A stretch of DNA of 64,000 bases from Wocania ichthyoenteri Th78 (lineage in GTDB: Bacteria; Bacteroidota; Bacteroidia; Flavobacteriales; Flavobacteriaceae), in the NCBI RefSeq assembly GCF_000789235.1, contig NZ_KN525716.1, forward strand, positions 124,001-188,000. The letters run 5' to 3'. Below, piece by piece: positions 1-8,736 of the stretch; position 1 is the stretch's first letter; every line of letters begins with the position of its first letter. A model generated the notes under the pieces. The model did no database searches. It was not told the DNA's origin and worked only from the letters and a program-made list of their open reading frames with translations. The translations under genes and the position numbers were made by a program.

Positions 1-1046
1 ACGATCCTGATAATACTAGTCTAGATCCTAATACGCCAGAAGGTATTGGTAATTTAGCAGCAAAAATGGTTATTGAAGCACGTAAGACAGATGGATCTAA
101 TCAATATGGCGAGGTAGAAGGTTCTATGGGCAAACCTTATTTTGATTATACGGGGTATACCCCTGTAAACGATGTTGATAATAATGTTGACTTAAACAGA
201 TGGCAACCTAAACTCTTTTCAGATGGCAAAGGCGGTAAGTTTGCTCCTGGGTGTTTAACACCATATTGGCAAAAAGTGAAACCTCTTTTATTGAATTCAG
301 CAAATCAATTTCGTCCTGGTCCGCCACCTATGGTAGGCTCAGAACAATTAAAAAAAGAAGTTCAAGAAGTTATAGAACTACAAGCTAATTTAACTCCAGA
401 GAATAAAGCCTTAGTAGAATTTATGCGTGATGGACCAAAATCTGTACAGCAAGCTGGACATTGGCTTAAGTTTGCTCAAGATGTTTCTAGAAGAGACCAT
501 AACACTCTAGATGAAGATGTGAAAATGTATTTTTTAGTGGAATCTGTTGCTATGGATGGTTTTATAGCTTGCTGGGATTCTAAAATGTTTTATGATTATG
601 CCCGTCCTTATGCCTTAGTACATGACTACTATCAAGATCAGATTATCAAGGCCTGGGGTGGGCCAGAAAAGGGCATGACTCAACTTAAAGGACAAGAATG
701 GAGACCTTATTCTCCAGATACTTTTTTATGTCCTCCTTTTCCAAGTTATGTTTCTGGCCATAGTACAATAAGTGGTGGCTGTGCGGAAGCGTTAAAGTTG
801 TTTACAGGTGATGACAAATTCGGATCGGAGGCTGAATTGATACCAGGTGCACTTACTGAACCAAATAACCTTGGCAATCCTGTAATTCTTAAATTTCCGA
901 CATTTACTAAAACTGCAGAAATGGCAGGCATCTCTAGAGTAATGGGGGGCTATCATATTCAAGCAGATAACATCGAAGGCCTTAATTTAGGGCGTAAAAT
1001 TGCACGTTATAACTATAAAAAATATCTAGAGCTTGTAGGTGAATAA
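1..1046 (+). CDS. vanadium-dependent haloperoxidase / PAP2-type phosphatase, 5'-truncated by window edge
   Basis: The frame is open from base 3 to the TAA at 1044-1046, so the gene starts upstream of the window; the ATG at 66 is internal. All three vanadate/phosphate-binding motifs of the vanadium haloperoxidase and PAP2 superfamily are visible in order. A KMFYDYARP motif (KxxxxxxRP) lies near nt 582-608, PSYVSGH (the PSGH-like motif with the catalytic His) near 742-762, and SRVMGGYHIQAD (SRxxxGxHxxxD) near 934-969. In the family, these enzymes bind vanadate and oxidise halide with H2O2, or act as acid phosphatases. The long spacing between motifs 1 and 2 and the overall length favour the haloperoxidase branch. 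Halide preference cannot be read. A 42-bp palindrome follows the stop. Confidence 0.85.
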   Translation, partial: DPDNTSLDPNTPEGIGNLAAKMVIEARKTDGSNQYGEVEGSMGKPYFDYTGYTPVNDVDNNVDLNRWQPKLFSDGKGGKFAPGCLTPYWQKVKPLLLNSANQFRPGPPPMVGSEQLKKEVQEVIELQANLTPENKALVEFMRDGPKSVQQAGHWLKFAQDVSRRDHNTLDEDVKMYFLVESVAMDGFIACWDSKMFYDYARPYALVHDYYQDQIIKAWGGPEKGMTQLKGQEWRPYSPDTFLCPPFPSYVSGHSTISGGCAEALKLFTGDDKFGSEAELIPGALTEPNNLGNPVILKFPTFTKTAEMAGISRVMGGYHIQADNIEGLNLGRKIARYNYKKYLELVGE

Positions 1047-1067
1047 AAGCATTCAACTATTAAAATC

Positions 1068-1109
1068 ACGTATTATTCATTTGGTTAATTAACCAAATGA
1101 ATAATACGT
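1068..1109. terminator. perfect 42-bp palindrome, likely terminator hairpin
   Basis: Bases 1068-1088 are the exact reverse complement of 1089-1109, with no unpaired loop in the DNA and TTAA at the centre. It lies 22 bp after the haloperoxidase stop and 17 bp before the next ATG. As RNA it would form a very long AT-rich hairpin followed by an A/U-rich run, which suits a terminator or RNA-stabilising element. Confidence 0.6.
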
Positions 1110-1125
1110 ATATAAAAATTTTATT

Positions 1126-1554
1126 ATGGTACGTTTTATAACTAATATAAACAAAACTAGATTATTAACTATAAGCATAGGTATTATTTATTCATGGTTT
1201 GGAGCTCTTAAATTTTTTCCAGAACTAAGTCCTGCTGATACTCTTGCAAAAAAGACCATTTCATTTTTAACCATAGGAGTTTTACCAGAAATGATTAGTA
1301 TTTTAACTTTAGCACTCATAGAAGTAATCATTGGATTTTTTTTAATATTTAACTTTCAACTAAAAAAGGCTATTATTATTGCTATTCTTCATTTAGTACT
1401 TACATTTATTCCTGTATTTTTTTTTCCAGATATTTCGTTTTCTAAAGCCCCATTTGTGCTAACTTTAGAGGGACAATATATTATAAAAAACATTGTCATT
1501 ATTAGTGCTCTACTATTAATCTATACGTTAGATAATCATAAAACTATTGCCTAA
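1126..1554 (+). CDS. DoxX/YkgB-like integral membrane protein
   Basis: This is a 142-residue protein with four hydrophobic stretches, at about residues 12-28, 47-80, 83-103 and 115-136. The pattern GIIYSWFGALKFFP in the first helix and LTLEGQYIIKN before the last helix resemble DoxX-like/YkgB (DUF417) four-helix proteins of Bacteroidota, which are often annotated simply as DoxX family. The biochemical role of these proteins is poorly defined; some relatives are linked to redox or quinone functions. It stands alone between a strong palindrome upstream and a 348-bp gap downstream, so it is probably transcribed on its own. Family assignment is from remembered pattern, not a search. Confidence 0.6.
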   Translation: MVRFITNINKTRLLTISIGIIYSWFGALKFFPELSPADTLAKKTISFLTIGVLPEMISILTLALIEVIIGFFLIFNFQLKKAIIIAILHLVLTFIPVFFFPDISFSKAPFVLTLEGQYIIKNIVIISALLLIYTLDNHKTIA

Positions 1555-1902
1555 TTTATAATATTAGGGCATACTAAATAAGATGACATCAGAAAAATGA
1601 GCAAAAACTAGTTAATTTATTTATCAAAAACTAAAATATCATGCAAGTTTGCTGCTAATTAGAAAATGTTATAAACATGTTTTGGAGTGATTATTATATT
1701 AAGGAAATTAATTTACCAAAAGTTAGGCTTAAATTGTGATTTTTTTCGATATGCTCTAAAAATTGAAACTAATGACAACTTAAAAAGTTTAGTACACTAA
1801 AGTTATCTCGCACAATGCTTTTCATTATTTTTCCTTCAGCGAAAGCGATATATATAAAATTTCTATACATTTGCTTTACCAAAAATTAATAGATTTTAGT
1901 AA
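1555..1902. other. intergenic region without recognisable gene
   Basis: This is 348 bp of AT-rich sequence before gcvT. I see no tRNA, conserved ORF or glycine-riboswitch-like structure. The only candidate signal is the -7 box near its 3' end, listed separately. Confidence 0.5.
1866..1873 (+). promoter_or_regulatory. candidate -7 box (TACATTTG) for gcvT
   Basis: It matches the Bacteroidota -7 consensus TAnnTTTG and lies 30 bp before the gcvT ATG. No clear -33 TTG element is present at the expected distance, so the call rests on one short motif and its position. Confidence 0.4.
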
Positions 1903-2985
1903 ATGAAAAACACAGCCTTAACTCAAACTCACGAAGCTCTTGGAGCAAAAATGGTACCCTTTGCAGGCTATAATATGCCTGTGCAATATGAAGGTGTAAA
2001 CGCAGAACATGAAACCGTAAGAACTGCAGTTGGAGTTTTTGATGTATCTCACATGGGTGAGTTTTTAATTGAAGGTGAACATGCCCTAGATTTAATACAA
2101 AAAGTAAGTAGTAACGATGCCAGTAAATTAACTATTGGCAAAGCACAATACAGTTGTTTACCAAATGATGATGGCGGTATTGTTGACGATTTAATTATCT
2201 ATAAAATTAAAGAAGAAAGTTATTTATTAGTAGTTAATGCTAGTAACATAGAAAAAGATTGGAACTGGATTACATCTAAAAACGATGTTGGTGCTACTAT
2301 GCGCGATTTAAGTGAAGACTACTCATTACTTGCCATTCAAGGGCCTAAAGCTATTGAGGCGATGCAAAGTATTACCAGCCATGATTTATCTGCTATTAAG
2401 TTTTACAATTTTGTTGTTGGCGATTTTGCAGGTGTTGAGAATGTTATTATTTCGGCAACAGGTTACACGGGAAGTGGCGGTTTTGAAATTTATTGTAAAA
2501 ACGCTGAGGTAAAACAAATTTGGGATAATGTTTTTAAAGCTGGAGCAGATTACGGTATCAAACCAATTGGTTTAGCGGCTCGTGACACATTACGCTTAGA
2601 AATGGGTTATTGTCTTTACGGAAACGATATTGATGATACCACCTCGCCTATTGAAGCTGGTTTAGGTTGGATAACAAAATTCACCAAAGACTTTACAAAT
2701 TCTGAAAACTTAAAGGCTGAAAAAGAGCGTGGTGTAGAACGCAAATTGATTGCTTTTAAACTAGACGGTCGTGGTATTCCGCGTCAAGGTTACGATATTG
2801 TTGATGGAAATGGACAAAAAATAGGCATTGTAACTTCTGGTACTATGAGTCCTAGTTTAGGTGTAGGTATTGGTTTAGGTTATGTTCCAACAATTTTTGC
2901 TGCGGTTGATAGTAAAATAAACATTCAAATACGTAAAAACGCAGTTCCTGCAACGGTTGTAAAATTGCCATTTTATAAAGGATAG
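1903..2985 (+). CDS. gcvT: aminomethyltransferase, glycine cleavage system T protein
   Basis: A 360-residue protein of normal GcvT length. It begins [20 protein letters not shown] and carries the family landmarks: [12 protein letters not shown] near residues 43-54, the [11 protein letters not shown] folate-binding segment around 188-198, and [17 protein letters not shown] near 226-242. The C-terminal barrel domain begins around residue 280. GcvT transfers the aminomethyl group from the lipoyl H protein to tetrahydrofolate, giving methylene-THF and ammonia in the cytoplasm. The P and H proteins are not in this window, so the system is dispersed. An SDR gene starts 21 bp downstream and is probably co-transcribed. 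Confidence 0.95.
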   Translation: MKNTALTQTHEALGAKMVPFAGYNMPVQYEGVNAEHETVRTAVGVFDVSHMGEFLIEGEHALDLIQKVSSNDASKLTIGKAQYSCLPNDDGGIVDDLIIYKIKEESYLLVVNASNIEKDWNWITSKNDVGATMRDLSEDYSLLAIQGPKAIEAMQSITSHDLSAIKFYNFVVGDFAGVENVIISATGYTGSGGFEIYCKNAEVKQIWDNVFKAGADYGIKPIGLAARDTLRLEMGYCLYGNDIDDTTSPIEAGLGWITKFTKDFTNSENLKAEKERGVERKLIAFKLDGRGIPRQGYDIVDGNGQKIGIVTSGTMSPSLGVGIGLGYVPTIFAAVDSKINIQIRKNAVPATVVKLPFYKG

Positions 2986-3006
2986 AATAAATCCTATATA
3001 TTATAA

Positions 3007-3846
3007 ATGAAGGAGAAGGCGACAGAAAGTAAACATATAATTTTAATTCTAGGGGCAAGTGGCTTTTTAGGTGGTGCTATTTACAAGGAACTCTGCTCCT
3101 ATTTTAAAACCTACGGCACATACAATGTAACCAACAAAGCCTTCGAAAAAAATCATCATTTTTTTCAGTATAGTATTGAAGAAGATGATGTTTACGAAAT
3201 TTTACATGTAGTTAAGCCAACTATAATTATTTCAGCACTTCGTGGCGATTTTTCAAAACAAGTTTTAGTCCATCAACATCTTGCAGAGTATGTATTTTCA
3301 AAAAAAATAAAACTTATATTTCTGTCGTCTGCAAATGTTTTTGATGCCTACAGCAAATACCCAAGTTACGAAACCGATAAAACATACAGCAATAGTGTTT
3401 ATGGCCATTTCAAAATTAAGATTGAAAACATGCTATTGAGATTACCTAAAAAACAAGTTGCTATATTAAGGCTACCTATGGTTTTTGGTAATCAATCGCC
3501 TCGTGTATTAGAATTTATTAATCATATTAAAGAAAAAACACCAATTGAAGTGTTTCCAAATTTAATAATAAATGTAACGACTGATACTAAAGTAACGCAA
3601 CAAATCCATTATGTAATAAATAGAAATAAATCTGGAGTATTCCATTTAGGAAGTAGTGATTTGGTGCATCATGATGAATTTATAAAAGAAATTATAACCA
3701 CTTTAAACTTGCCCATAGCCAGTTACAAACAAGTATATACAACTAATGATGATAGGTATTTAGCAGCATTGCCAAAGTACAATTTACTACCAAAAAACCT
3801 ACAACTACTTAGTCAAGATATATTAGCAGAATTAAAATTTAATTGA
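3007..3846 (+). CDS. SDR-family NAD(P)-dependent sugar-nucleotide epimerase/reductase (RmlD-like)
   Basis: A 279-residue extended short-chain dehydrogenase. The N-terminal Rossmann motif GASGFLGG is at about residues 16-23, and the catalytic YGHFK (YxxxK) near residue 137 follows a Ser-rich strand (LIFLSSANVF). Size and layout resemble dTDP-4-dehydrorhamnose reductase (RmlD) and related NAD-dependent epimerases. The substrate cannot be read, and no other dTDP-sugar genes are nearby. Its start is 21 bp after gcvT, so it likely shares that transcript. Confidence 0.7.
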   Translation: MKEKATESKHIILILGASGFLGGAIYKELCSYFKTYGTYNVTNKAFEKNHHFFQYSIEEDDVYEILHVVKPTIIISALRGDFSKQVLVHQHLAEYVFSKKIKLIFLSSANVFDAYSKYPSYETDKTYSNSVYGHFKIKIENMLLRLPKKQVAILRLPMVFGNQSPRVLEFINHIKEKTPIEVFPNLIINVTTDTKVTQQIHYVINRNKSGVFHLGSSDLVHHDEFIKEIITTLNLPIASYKQVYTTNDDRYLAALPKYNLLPKNLQLLSQDILAELKFN

Positions 3847-3899
3847 TTTTAATATTTGAAATCATTACATTGGAATTGTTACCGTAAAATATATTAATT

Positions 3900-4193
3900 A
3901 TGAATAAACTGTTAGACGACGATATTGAAAAAAAATTATTGCACTTACCAGATTGGGAATATTATGATGATGCCATTCATGCAGAATTTGAGTTTGAAAA
4001 CTTTAAAGATTGCTTTAGTGCTATGAGTAGAATTGCTTTTGAATGTGAAGCTTTAAATCATCATCCAAATTGGAGTAACGTTTATAATGTACTTACAATT
4101 TCTTTATCAACTCATAATGCTAAAGGCGTAACAGAAAAAGACTTTAAATTAGCAAAAGCAATAGAGCATATTGTAGAACCAGACGAAGAATAA
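3900..4193 (+). CDS. 4a-hydroxytetrahydrobiopterin dehydratase (pterin carbinolamine dehydratase)
   Basis: A 97-residue protein matching the whole small PCD/DCoH fold. The motif ALNHHPNW (residues 51-58) contains the two active-site histidines, and VYNVLTISLSTHNAKGVT with DFKLAKAIE completes the family pattern. PCD dehydrates 4a-hydroxytetrahydropterin, recycling the cofactor of aromatic amino acid hydroxylases. No phenylalanine hydroxylase is present in this window, so its partner is elsewhere or it has another role. The 53-bp gap after the SDR gene leaves co-transcription open. Confidence 0.9.
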   Translation: MNKLLDDDIEKKLLHLPDWEYYDDAIHAEFEFENFKDCFSAMSRIAFECEALNHHPNWSNVYNVLTISLSTHNAKGVTEKDFKLAKAIEHIVEPDEE

Positions 4194-4338
4194 ATCAGTT
4201 TACAGTAAGTAGTGATGGTTTTCAGCATATAAAAATTATGATCCAAAACTATTATCAATTTTAGGAGCTTTTATTTCTACTTACTTTTATTATTTTTACG
4301 CTTACATTTTAACTTAACAACAAACAACCTTACAAATT

Positions 4339-5058
4339 ATGGGAAGAGCTTTTGAATTTAGAAAAGCAAGAAAAATGAAACGTTGGTCTGCCATGAGCAA
4401 AGCCTTTACGCGTATTGGTAAAGATATTGTAATGGCTGTAAAAGAAGGTGGTCCAGACCCTGATAGTAATTCGCGTTTACGTGCTGTTATACAGAATGCT
4501 AAAGCAGTAAACATGCCTAAAGACAACGTGGAACGCGCTATTAAAAAGGCGAGCGAAAAAGGTCAAGGCGATTATAAAGAAGTTATTTTTGAAGGCTATG
4601 CACCTCATGGTATTGCCGTTTTAGTAGAAACAGCTACCGATAATAATACAAGAACCGTTGCCAATGTACGTAGTTATTTTAATAAATGTGATGGCAGTTT
4701 AGGTACATCGGGTTCGGTGGTTTTTATGTTTGATCATACTTGTAATTTTAGAATTAATGCTGAAGGTTTAGATCCTGAAGACCTTGAATTAGAATTTATT
4801 GATTTTGGAGCCGAAGAAGTTTTTGCTGATGATGATGGTATTTTAATTTACGCGCCTTTTGAAAGTTTTGGAGCGATTCAAGCAGAATTAGAAAATCGTG
4901 ATATTGAGATTTTGTCTTCTGGGTTTGAGCGTATTCCACAAGTTACAAAACCATTAACAGAAGAGCAAGCAGCCGATGTTGAAAAACTATTGGAAAAGCT
5001 TGAAGAAGATGATGATGTGCAAAATGTGTATCATACTATGGAAGAAAGTGCCGAATAA
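4339..5058 (+). CDS. YebC/PmpR/TACO1 family protein
   Basis: A 239-residue protein beginning MGRAFEFRKARKMKRWSAMS, followed by the conserved KAFTRIGKDI and GGPDPDSNSRLR segments typical of YebC. The acidic C-terminal domain (EELDLE-like and DDDV runs) is also normal. The family was first described as transcriptional regulators; bacterial and mitochondrial members have also been linked to translation of proline-rich stretches. Length and sequence are ordinary. It converges on the NYN gene, and a small inverted repeat lies between the two stops. Confidence 0.93.
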   Translation: MGRAFEFRKARKMKRWSAMSKAFTRIGKDIVMAVKEGGPDPDSNSRLRAVIQNAKAVNMPKDNVERAIKKASEKGQGDYKEVIFEGYAPHGIAVLVETATDNNTRTVANVRSYFNKCDGSLGTSGSVVFMFDHTCNFRINAEGLDPEDLELEFIDFGAEEVFADDDGILIYAPFESFGAIQAELENRDIEILSSGFERIPQVTKPLTEEQAADVEKLLEKLEEDDDVQNVYHTMEESAE

Positions 5059-5078
5059 AAAAACTATTTAAAAATAAG

Positions 5079-5099
5079 ATTCTGAAATAAATTCAGAAT
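5079..5099. repeat. short inverted repeat between convergent genes, possibly a dispersed intergenic element
   Basis: An 8-bp perfect stem (5079-5086 with 5092-5099) with a 5-nt loop, inside the string GATTCTGAAATAAATTCAG and followed by AATGACG. Similar GATTCTGAA...TTCAGAATGACG strings are, from memory, common between genes in Flavobacteria. It may act as a weak bidirectional terminator for the YebC and NYN genes. Confidence 0.4.
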
Positions 5100-5109
5100 G
5101 ACGCATTTT

Positions 5110-5838
5110 CTATTTATTCTTTACATAAATCAACTTAAACCTTGTGTTACTTTGGTCACGCTGCTCCATTTCAAATTGCGGCAATGATTTAAAAAGTGGT
5201 GTTAATTTAACAAAACCAAAGTTTCTTGAATCAAAATTAGGTTGTTTTTTAAGAATTAACGAACCCACATCACCAAGGAAAGCCCAACCGTCTTCATCGG
5301 CGGCATCATCAACAGAGTTTTGCAGTAGTTTAATAACTTTAGGCGTTATATTATATAAATTTTCTTTTTTAGTTTTTACACCCTTTTCATCTTTATCATT
5401 ATCGCTTTTAAGAATTTCTAAATAAATAAACTTATCACAAGCTACAATAAAAGGGTTGGGTGTTTTTTTCTCGCCCATGCCATAAACTTGCATACCTGCT
5501 TCACGCAAGCGTGTAGCAAGTTTAGTAAAATCGCTATCGGATGATACTAAGCAAAATCCATTTACCTTTTCAGAATATAAAATATCCATAGCATCAATAA
5601 TCATAGCAGAATCGGTTGCATTTTTACCCGTAGTATAACCGTATTGCTGAATAGGTGTTATAGCATTTTCAAGCAGAATATTTTTCCATTTAGACAAATG
5701 TGGTTTGGTCCAATCTCCATAAATCCTTTTAATCGTTGGTGTCCCGTACTTTGTTATTTCTTCCATCATTTCTGAAATATACTTTGATGGTATGTTGTCA
5801 CCATCAATTAATACGGCAATTTTTGTGTCTTTTATCAT
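5110..5838 (-). CDS. NYN-domain (LabA-like) putative RNase with C-terminal OST-HTH/LOTUS domain
   Basis: A 242-residue protein. The N-terminal NYN/PIN-like domain (about 1-140) shows the expected acidic metal-site residues in VLIDGDNI (9-16), DSAMIIDAMDI (around 76-86) and LVSSDSDFTKLATRLREAG (around 98-116). The C-terminal part (about 160-235), with VIKLLQNSV and a GWAFLGDVGSLI segment, looks like an OST-HTH/LOTUS module. Proteins of this architecture are presumed RNA-binding nucleases; targets are unknown. It is a single-gene unit convergent with YebC and divergent from the metalloprotease gene. Confidence 0.8.
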   Translation of the reverse strand: MIKDTKIAVLIDGDNIPSKYISEMMEEITKYGTPTIKRIYGDWTKPHLSKWKNILLENAITPIQQYGYTTGKNATDSAMIIDAMDILYSEKVNGFCLVSSDSDFTKLATRLREAGMQVYGMGEKKTPNPFIVACDKFIYLEILKSDNDKDEKGVKTKKENLYNITPKVIKLLQNSVDDAADEDGWAFLGDVGSLILKKQPNFDSRNFGFVKLTPLFKSLPQFEMEQRDQSNTRFKLIYVKNK

Positions 5839-5870
5839 AGTTTATAAAGGTACTGAAATATAACAGAATA

Positions 5871-5878
5871 CAAATATA
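5871..5878 (-). promoter_or_regulatory. candidate -7 box (TATATTTG) for the NYN gene
   Basis: It matches TAnnTTTG on the minus strand and lies 33 bp upstream of the NYN ATG. A TTG on the same strand (5893-5895) is only 14 bp away, shorter than the usual 17-23 bp spacing, so the -33 element is uncertain. Confidence 0.4.
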
Positions 5879-6032
5879 CATTACACTTTGTTCAATTTAA
5901 TTTAACAAACATGCCTTTACTTAACAGGTTTTAACATTTTATAAAGAAATAACCATTTCATTCTTTTTATTTTTAGCAAGACTAACTAAAAAATAATTAT
6001 TAGGATTCAAATCCTTTAAAAACATTTAATTT

Positions 6033-8636
6033 ATGAAACATCAAAAAATCAGAGCTTTAAAGTTTTTAAGCGTTGTATTTATGCTAGCGCTTTTTCTTAT
6101 TCCTCAAAATACTGAAGCGCAAAGAAGTAAAGTTCGTAAAAAAAAGAACAAAGTAGAAGCTCCAGCTAAACCAGCTCCAAAAAAATCTAAAGAAAAGAAG
6201 ATTGAAGACCTAGTCAAATCTAGCAAAAAAATTGAAGGTTTGTTTACTATGTACCAAGATACACTTACGGGGTCTTTACAAATGCTAATTTCAGACGATC
6301 AGATTGATAAAGACTATATCTATTTTAGTCAAATAGCAGATGGTGTAATGGATGCTGGAAGAATTAATAGAGGTTCGTACATGGGCTCAAAAGTTTTCAA
6401 AATTAAAAAGTATTTTAATAAAATTGAATTTGAAACTCAAAACAATTCATTTTACTTTGATCCAGAAAGTGCGCTTTCAAAATCAAAAGATGCTAATATT
6501 AGTAATGGTAATATGGCAAGTGTAACAATTGAAGCTCACGACAAAAAGAAAGGGCTTTATCTAATTAAAGCTGATGGTTTATTTTTAAGTGAAACATTTT
6601 CTCAAATAAAAAGACCAAGGTTTCCGGGTGCATCTCCAACCGCTTTTAAACTAGGCAACTTAAGTAAAACCAAAACTAAGATTAACTCTATTAAAAATTA
6701 TGATGAAAACACAAACCTTCAAGTAGAGTATGTATACTCTTCTCCTTCTGTTTTAAATGGTGGATCTAACGCTGTGGCGGATGGAAGAAATGTAAGTATT
6801 AAAGTTTTTCATAGTTTAATTGAAATGCCTGATAATGATTATGAAGTAAGATACGACGACCCGAGAGTTGGCTATTTCCTAACACAAGTAGATGATCAAA
6901 CATCAACGAGTGCAACACCTTATCGCGATTTAGTACACCGTTGGAATTTAAAAAAGAAAGACCCAAATGCTGCAATTTCTGAACCTGTTGAACCCATTAC
7001 ATGGTGGATAGAAAACTCAACACCTGTTGAGTGGCGAGAAACCATTAAAAATGCTGTTTTACAATGGAATGTGGCTTTCGAAAAAGCTGGTTTTAAAAAC
7101 GCTATGGCTGTTAAAATTCAACCAGATGATGCCGATTGGGATGCTGGAGATATTAGATACAATGTATTACGTTGGACATCGTCTCCTCAACCGCCGTTTG
7201 GTGGTTACGGACCAAGTTTTGTAAACCCAAAAACTGGACAAATTTTAGGTGCAGATATTATGTTAGAATATGTTCACTTTACAAATAGAGTGATGTATGA
7301 TAAGCTATTCGATTTGTCATCTTTAAACAAAACTTTTGATGGTTCTGAAGCTCATGAAGACAATAAAATGTATTGCTCTTTAGGTCATGTTATGCACGAA
7401 AACACACTTTTTGGAAATGCGGTTTTGAAAGCTTCAAATGCATCAGATTTAGAGATGAAACGCATGAAAAAAGAAGCGATGATTGCTCTTATTATGCACG
7501 AAGTCGGGCATACATTGGGCTTAAATCATAATATGAAAGCAAGTCAGTTATTTTCACCAGAGCAATTAGCAAATGCAGATTTTATTAATGGAAAATGTTT
7601 AACAGGTTCAGTTATGGATTATGCAGCAATAAACATTACGAAAGACAGAAGTAAACAAGGACAATATTACGATACAGCTGTTGGACCATACGATGTTTGG
7701 GCTATCCAATTTGGGTACACCCCATTTAAAAGTAAAAGTGAAAGAGGTGCTTTATTAAATCAATCGACTAAACCAGAATTAATTTTTGGTAATGATGCCG
7801 ATGATATGCGTTCTCCTGGAAAAGCTATTGATCCGAGAGTTATGGTTGGAGATTTATCTAACGATCAAATTACCTATTCCAACGACCGTTTTGAAGTTAT
7901 CAATACAATGATGAAAGATATTAAAAATAAGTTTTCAAAATCGGGTCAATCGTATCAAGAATTAAGACAAGCTTATTATATTTTAAGTAGTCAAAGAGGA
8001 AGTGCTGCAAATGTAGTTTCAAGATTTATTGGTGGCGTTTATGTAGATAGGGCTATGGCTGGTCAAAATGGCGAAACGCAGCCTTATACACCAGTAAGTT
8101 TAAAAGACCAAAAAAGGGCTATGGCTAGCTTGAGCAAATACGTTTTTGCACCAAATGCTTTTGATGCACCAAATGATCTTTACAACTATTTAGCAATGCA
8201 ACGCAGAGGCTATGGGTTTTTCAGTGCTACTGAAGACCCAAAAATACATAGTCAAGTTTTAGGGTATCAAAAAAATGTATTAAATCATATTTTACATCCA
8301 AATACATTGCAACGTATTACAGACTCTGAATTGTATGGTAACGATTATAAACTATCTATGTTTATGAGCGACTTAAATAGTGCTATTTTTAAAGCAGATA
8401 TTTACAGTAGCATCAATTCATTCAGGCAAAATTTACAATTAGAGTATACAAACATGTTAATTGATATGCTCACTGGTAAACAAAGTGGCAGATATACAAA
8501 TAATGCAAAATCTATGGCGTTATATAATTTAAAAAATATAAGAACCATGGCTGCATCTTCAGGAAATGTATCATCGAGAGCACACAAACAACATTTAAGA
8601 ACACTTATTGATAATGCTTTAAAAGAGGTTAAATAA
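6033..8636 (+). CDS. secreted zinc metalloprotease (DUF5117/DUF5118 type)
   Basis: An 867-residue protein with an N-terminal signal peptide (about 1-30, ending near NTEAQR) followed by a Lys-rich linker. The zinc site is complete: HEVGHTLGLNH at residues 489-499 is a full HExxHxxGxxH metzincin-like motif, and a downstream SVMDYA segment resembles a Met-turn. The N-terminal half (about 40-330) fits the DUF5118/DUF5117 layout of large zinc-dependent metalloproteases common in Bacteroidota. No T9SS sorting domain is visible, so it is likely periplasmic or outer-membrane associated. Substrate is unknown. A good terminator hairpin follows. Confidence 0.85.
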   Translation: MKHQKIRALKFLSVVFMLALFLIPQNTEAQRSKVRKKKNKVEAPAKPAPKKSKEKKIEDLVKSSKKIEGLFTMYQDTLTGSLQMLISDDQIDKDYIYFSQIADGVMDAGRINRGSYMGSKVFKIKKYFNKIEFETQNNSFYFDPESALSKSKDANISNGNMASVTIEAHDKKKGLYLIKADGLFLSETFSQIKRPRFPGASPTAFKLGNLSKTKTKINSIKNYDENTNLQVEYVYSSPSVLNGGSNAVADGRNVSIKVFHSLIEMPDNDYEVRYDDPRVGYFLTQVDDQTSTSATPYRDLVHRWNLKKKDPNAAISEPVEPITWWIENSTPVEWRETIKNAVLQWNVAFEKAGFKNAMAVKIQPDDADWDAGDIRYNVLRWTSSPQPPFGGYGPSFVNPKTGQILGADIMLEYVHFTNRVMYDKLFDLSSLNKTFDGSEAHEDNKMYCSLGHVMHENTLFGNAVLKASNASDLEMKRMKKEAMIALIMHEVGHTLGLNHNMKASQLFSPEQLANADFINGKCLTGSVMDYAAINITKDRSKQGQYYDTAVGPYDVWAIQFGYTPFKSKSERGALLNQSTKPELIFGNDADDMRSPGKAIDPRVMVGDLSNDQITYSNDRFEVINTMMKDIKNKFSKSGQSYQELRQAYYILSSQRGSAANVVSRFIGGVYVDRAMAGQNGETQPYTPVSLKDQKRAMASLSKYVFAPNAFDAPNDLYNYLAMQRRGYGFFSATEDPKIHSQVLGYQKNVLNHILHPNTLQRITDSELYGNDYKLSMFMSDLNSAIFKADIYSSINSFRQNLQLEYTNMLIDMLTGKQSGRYTNNAKSMALYNLKNIRTMAASSGNVSSRAHKQHLRTLIDNALKEVK

Positions 8637-8661
8637 TAACATTAAAACATAAATAGTTAAC

Positions 8662-8696
8662 AAAAGCCATATCAATTAAAAAAAGATATGGCTTTT
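8662..8696 (+). terminator. rho-independent terminator after the metalloprotease gene
   Basis: A 12-bp perfect stem (8662-8673 with 8685-8696) with an 11-nt loop, followed by A plus seven T. It starts 25 bp after the stop codon. Confidence 0.85.
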
Positions 8697-8736
8697 ATTT
8701 TTTTGATTATCTTATTTAAAAATTCATCTTCTTAAT

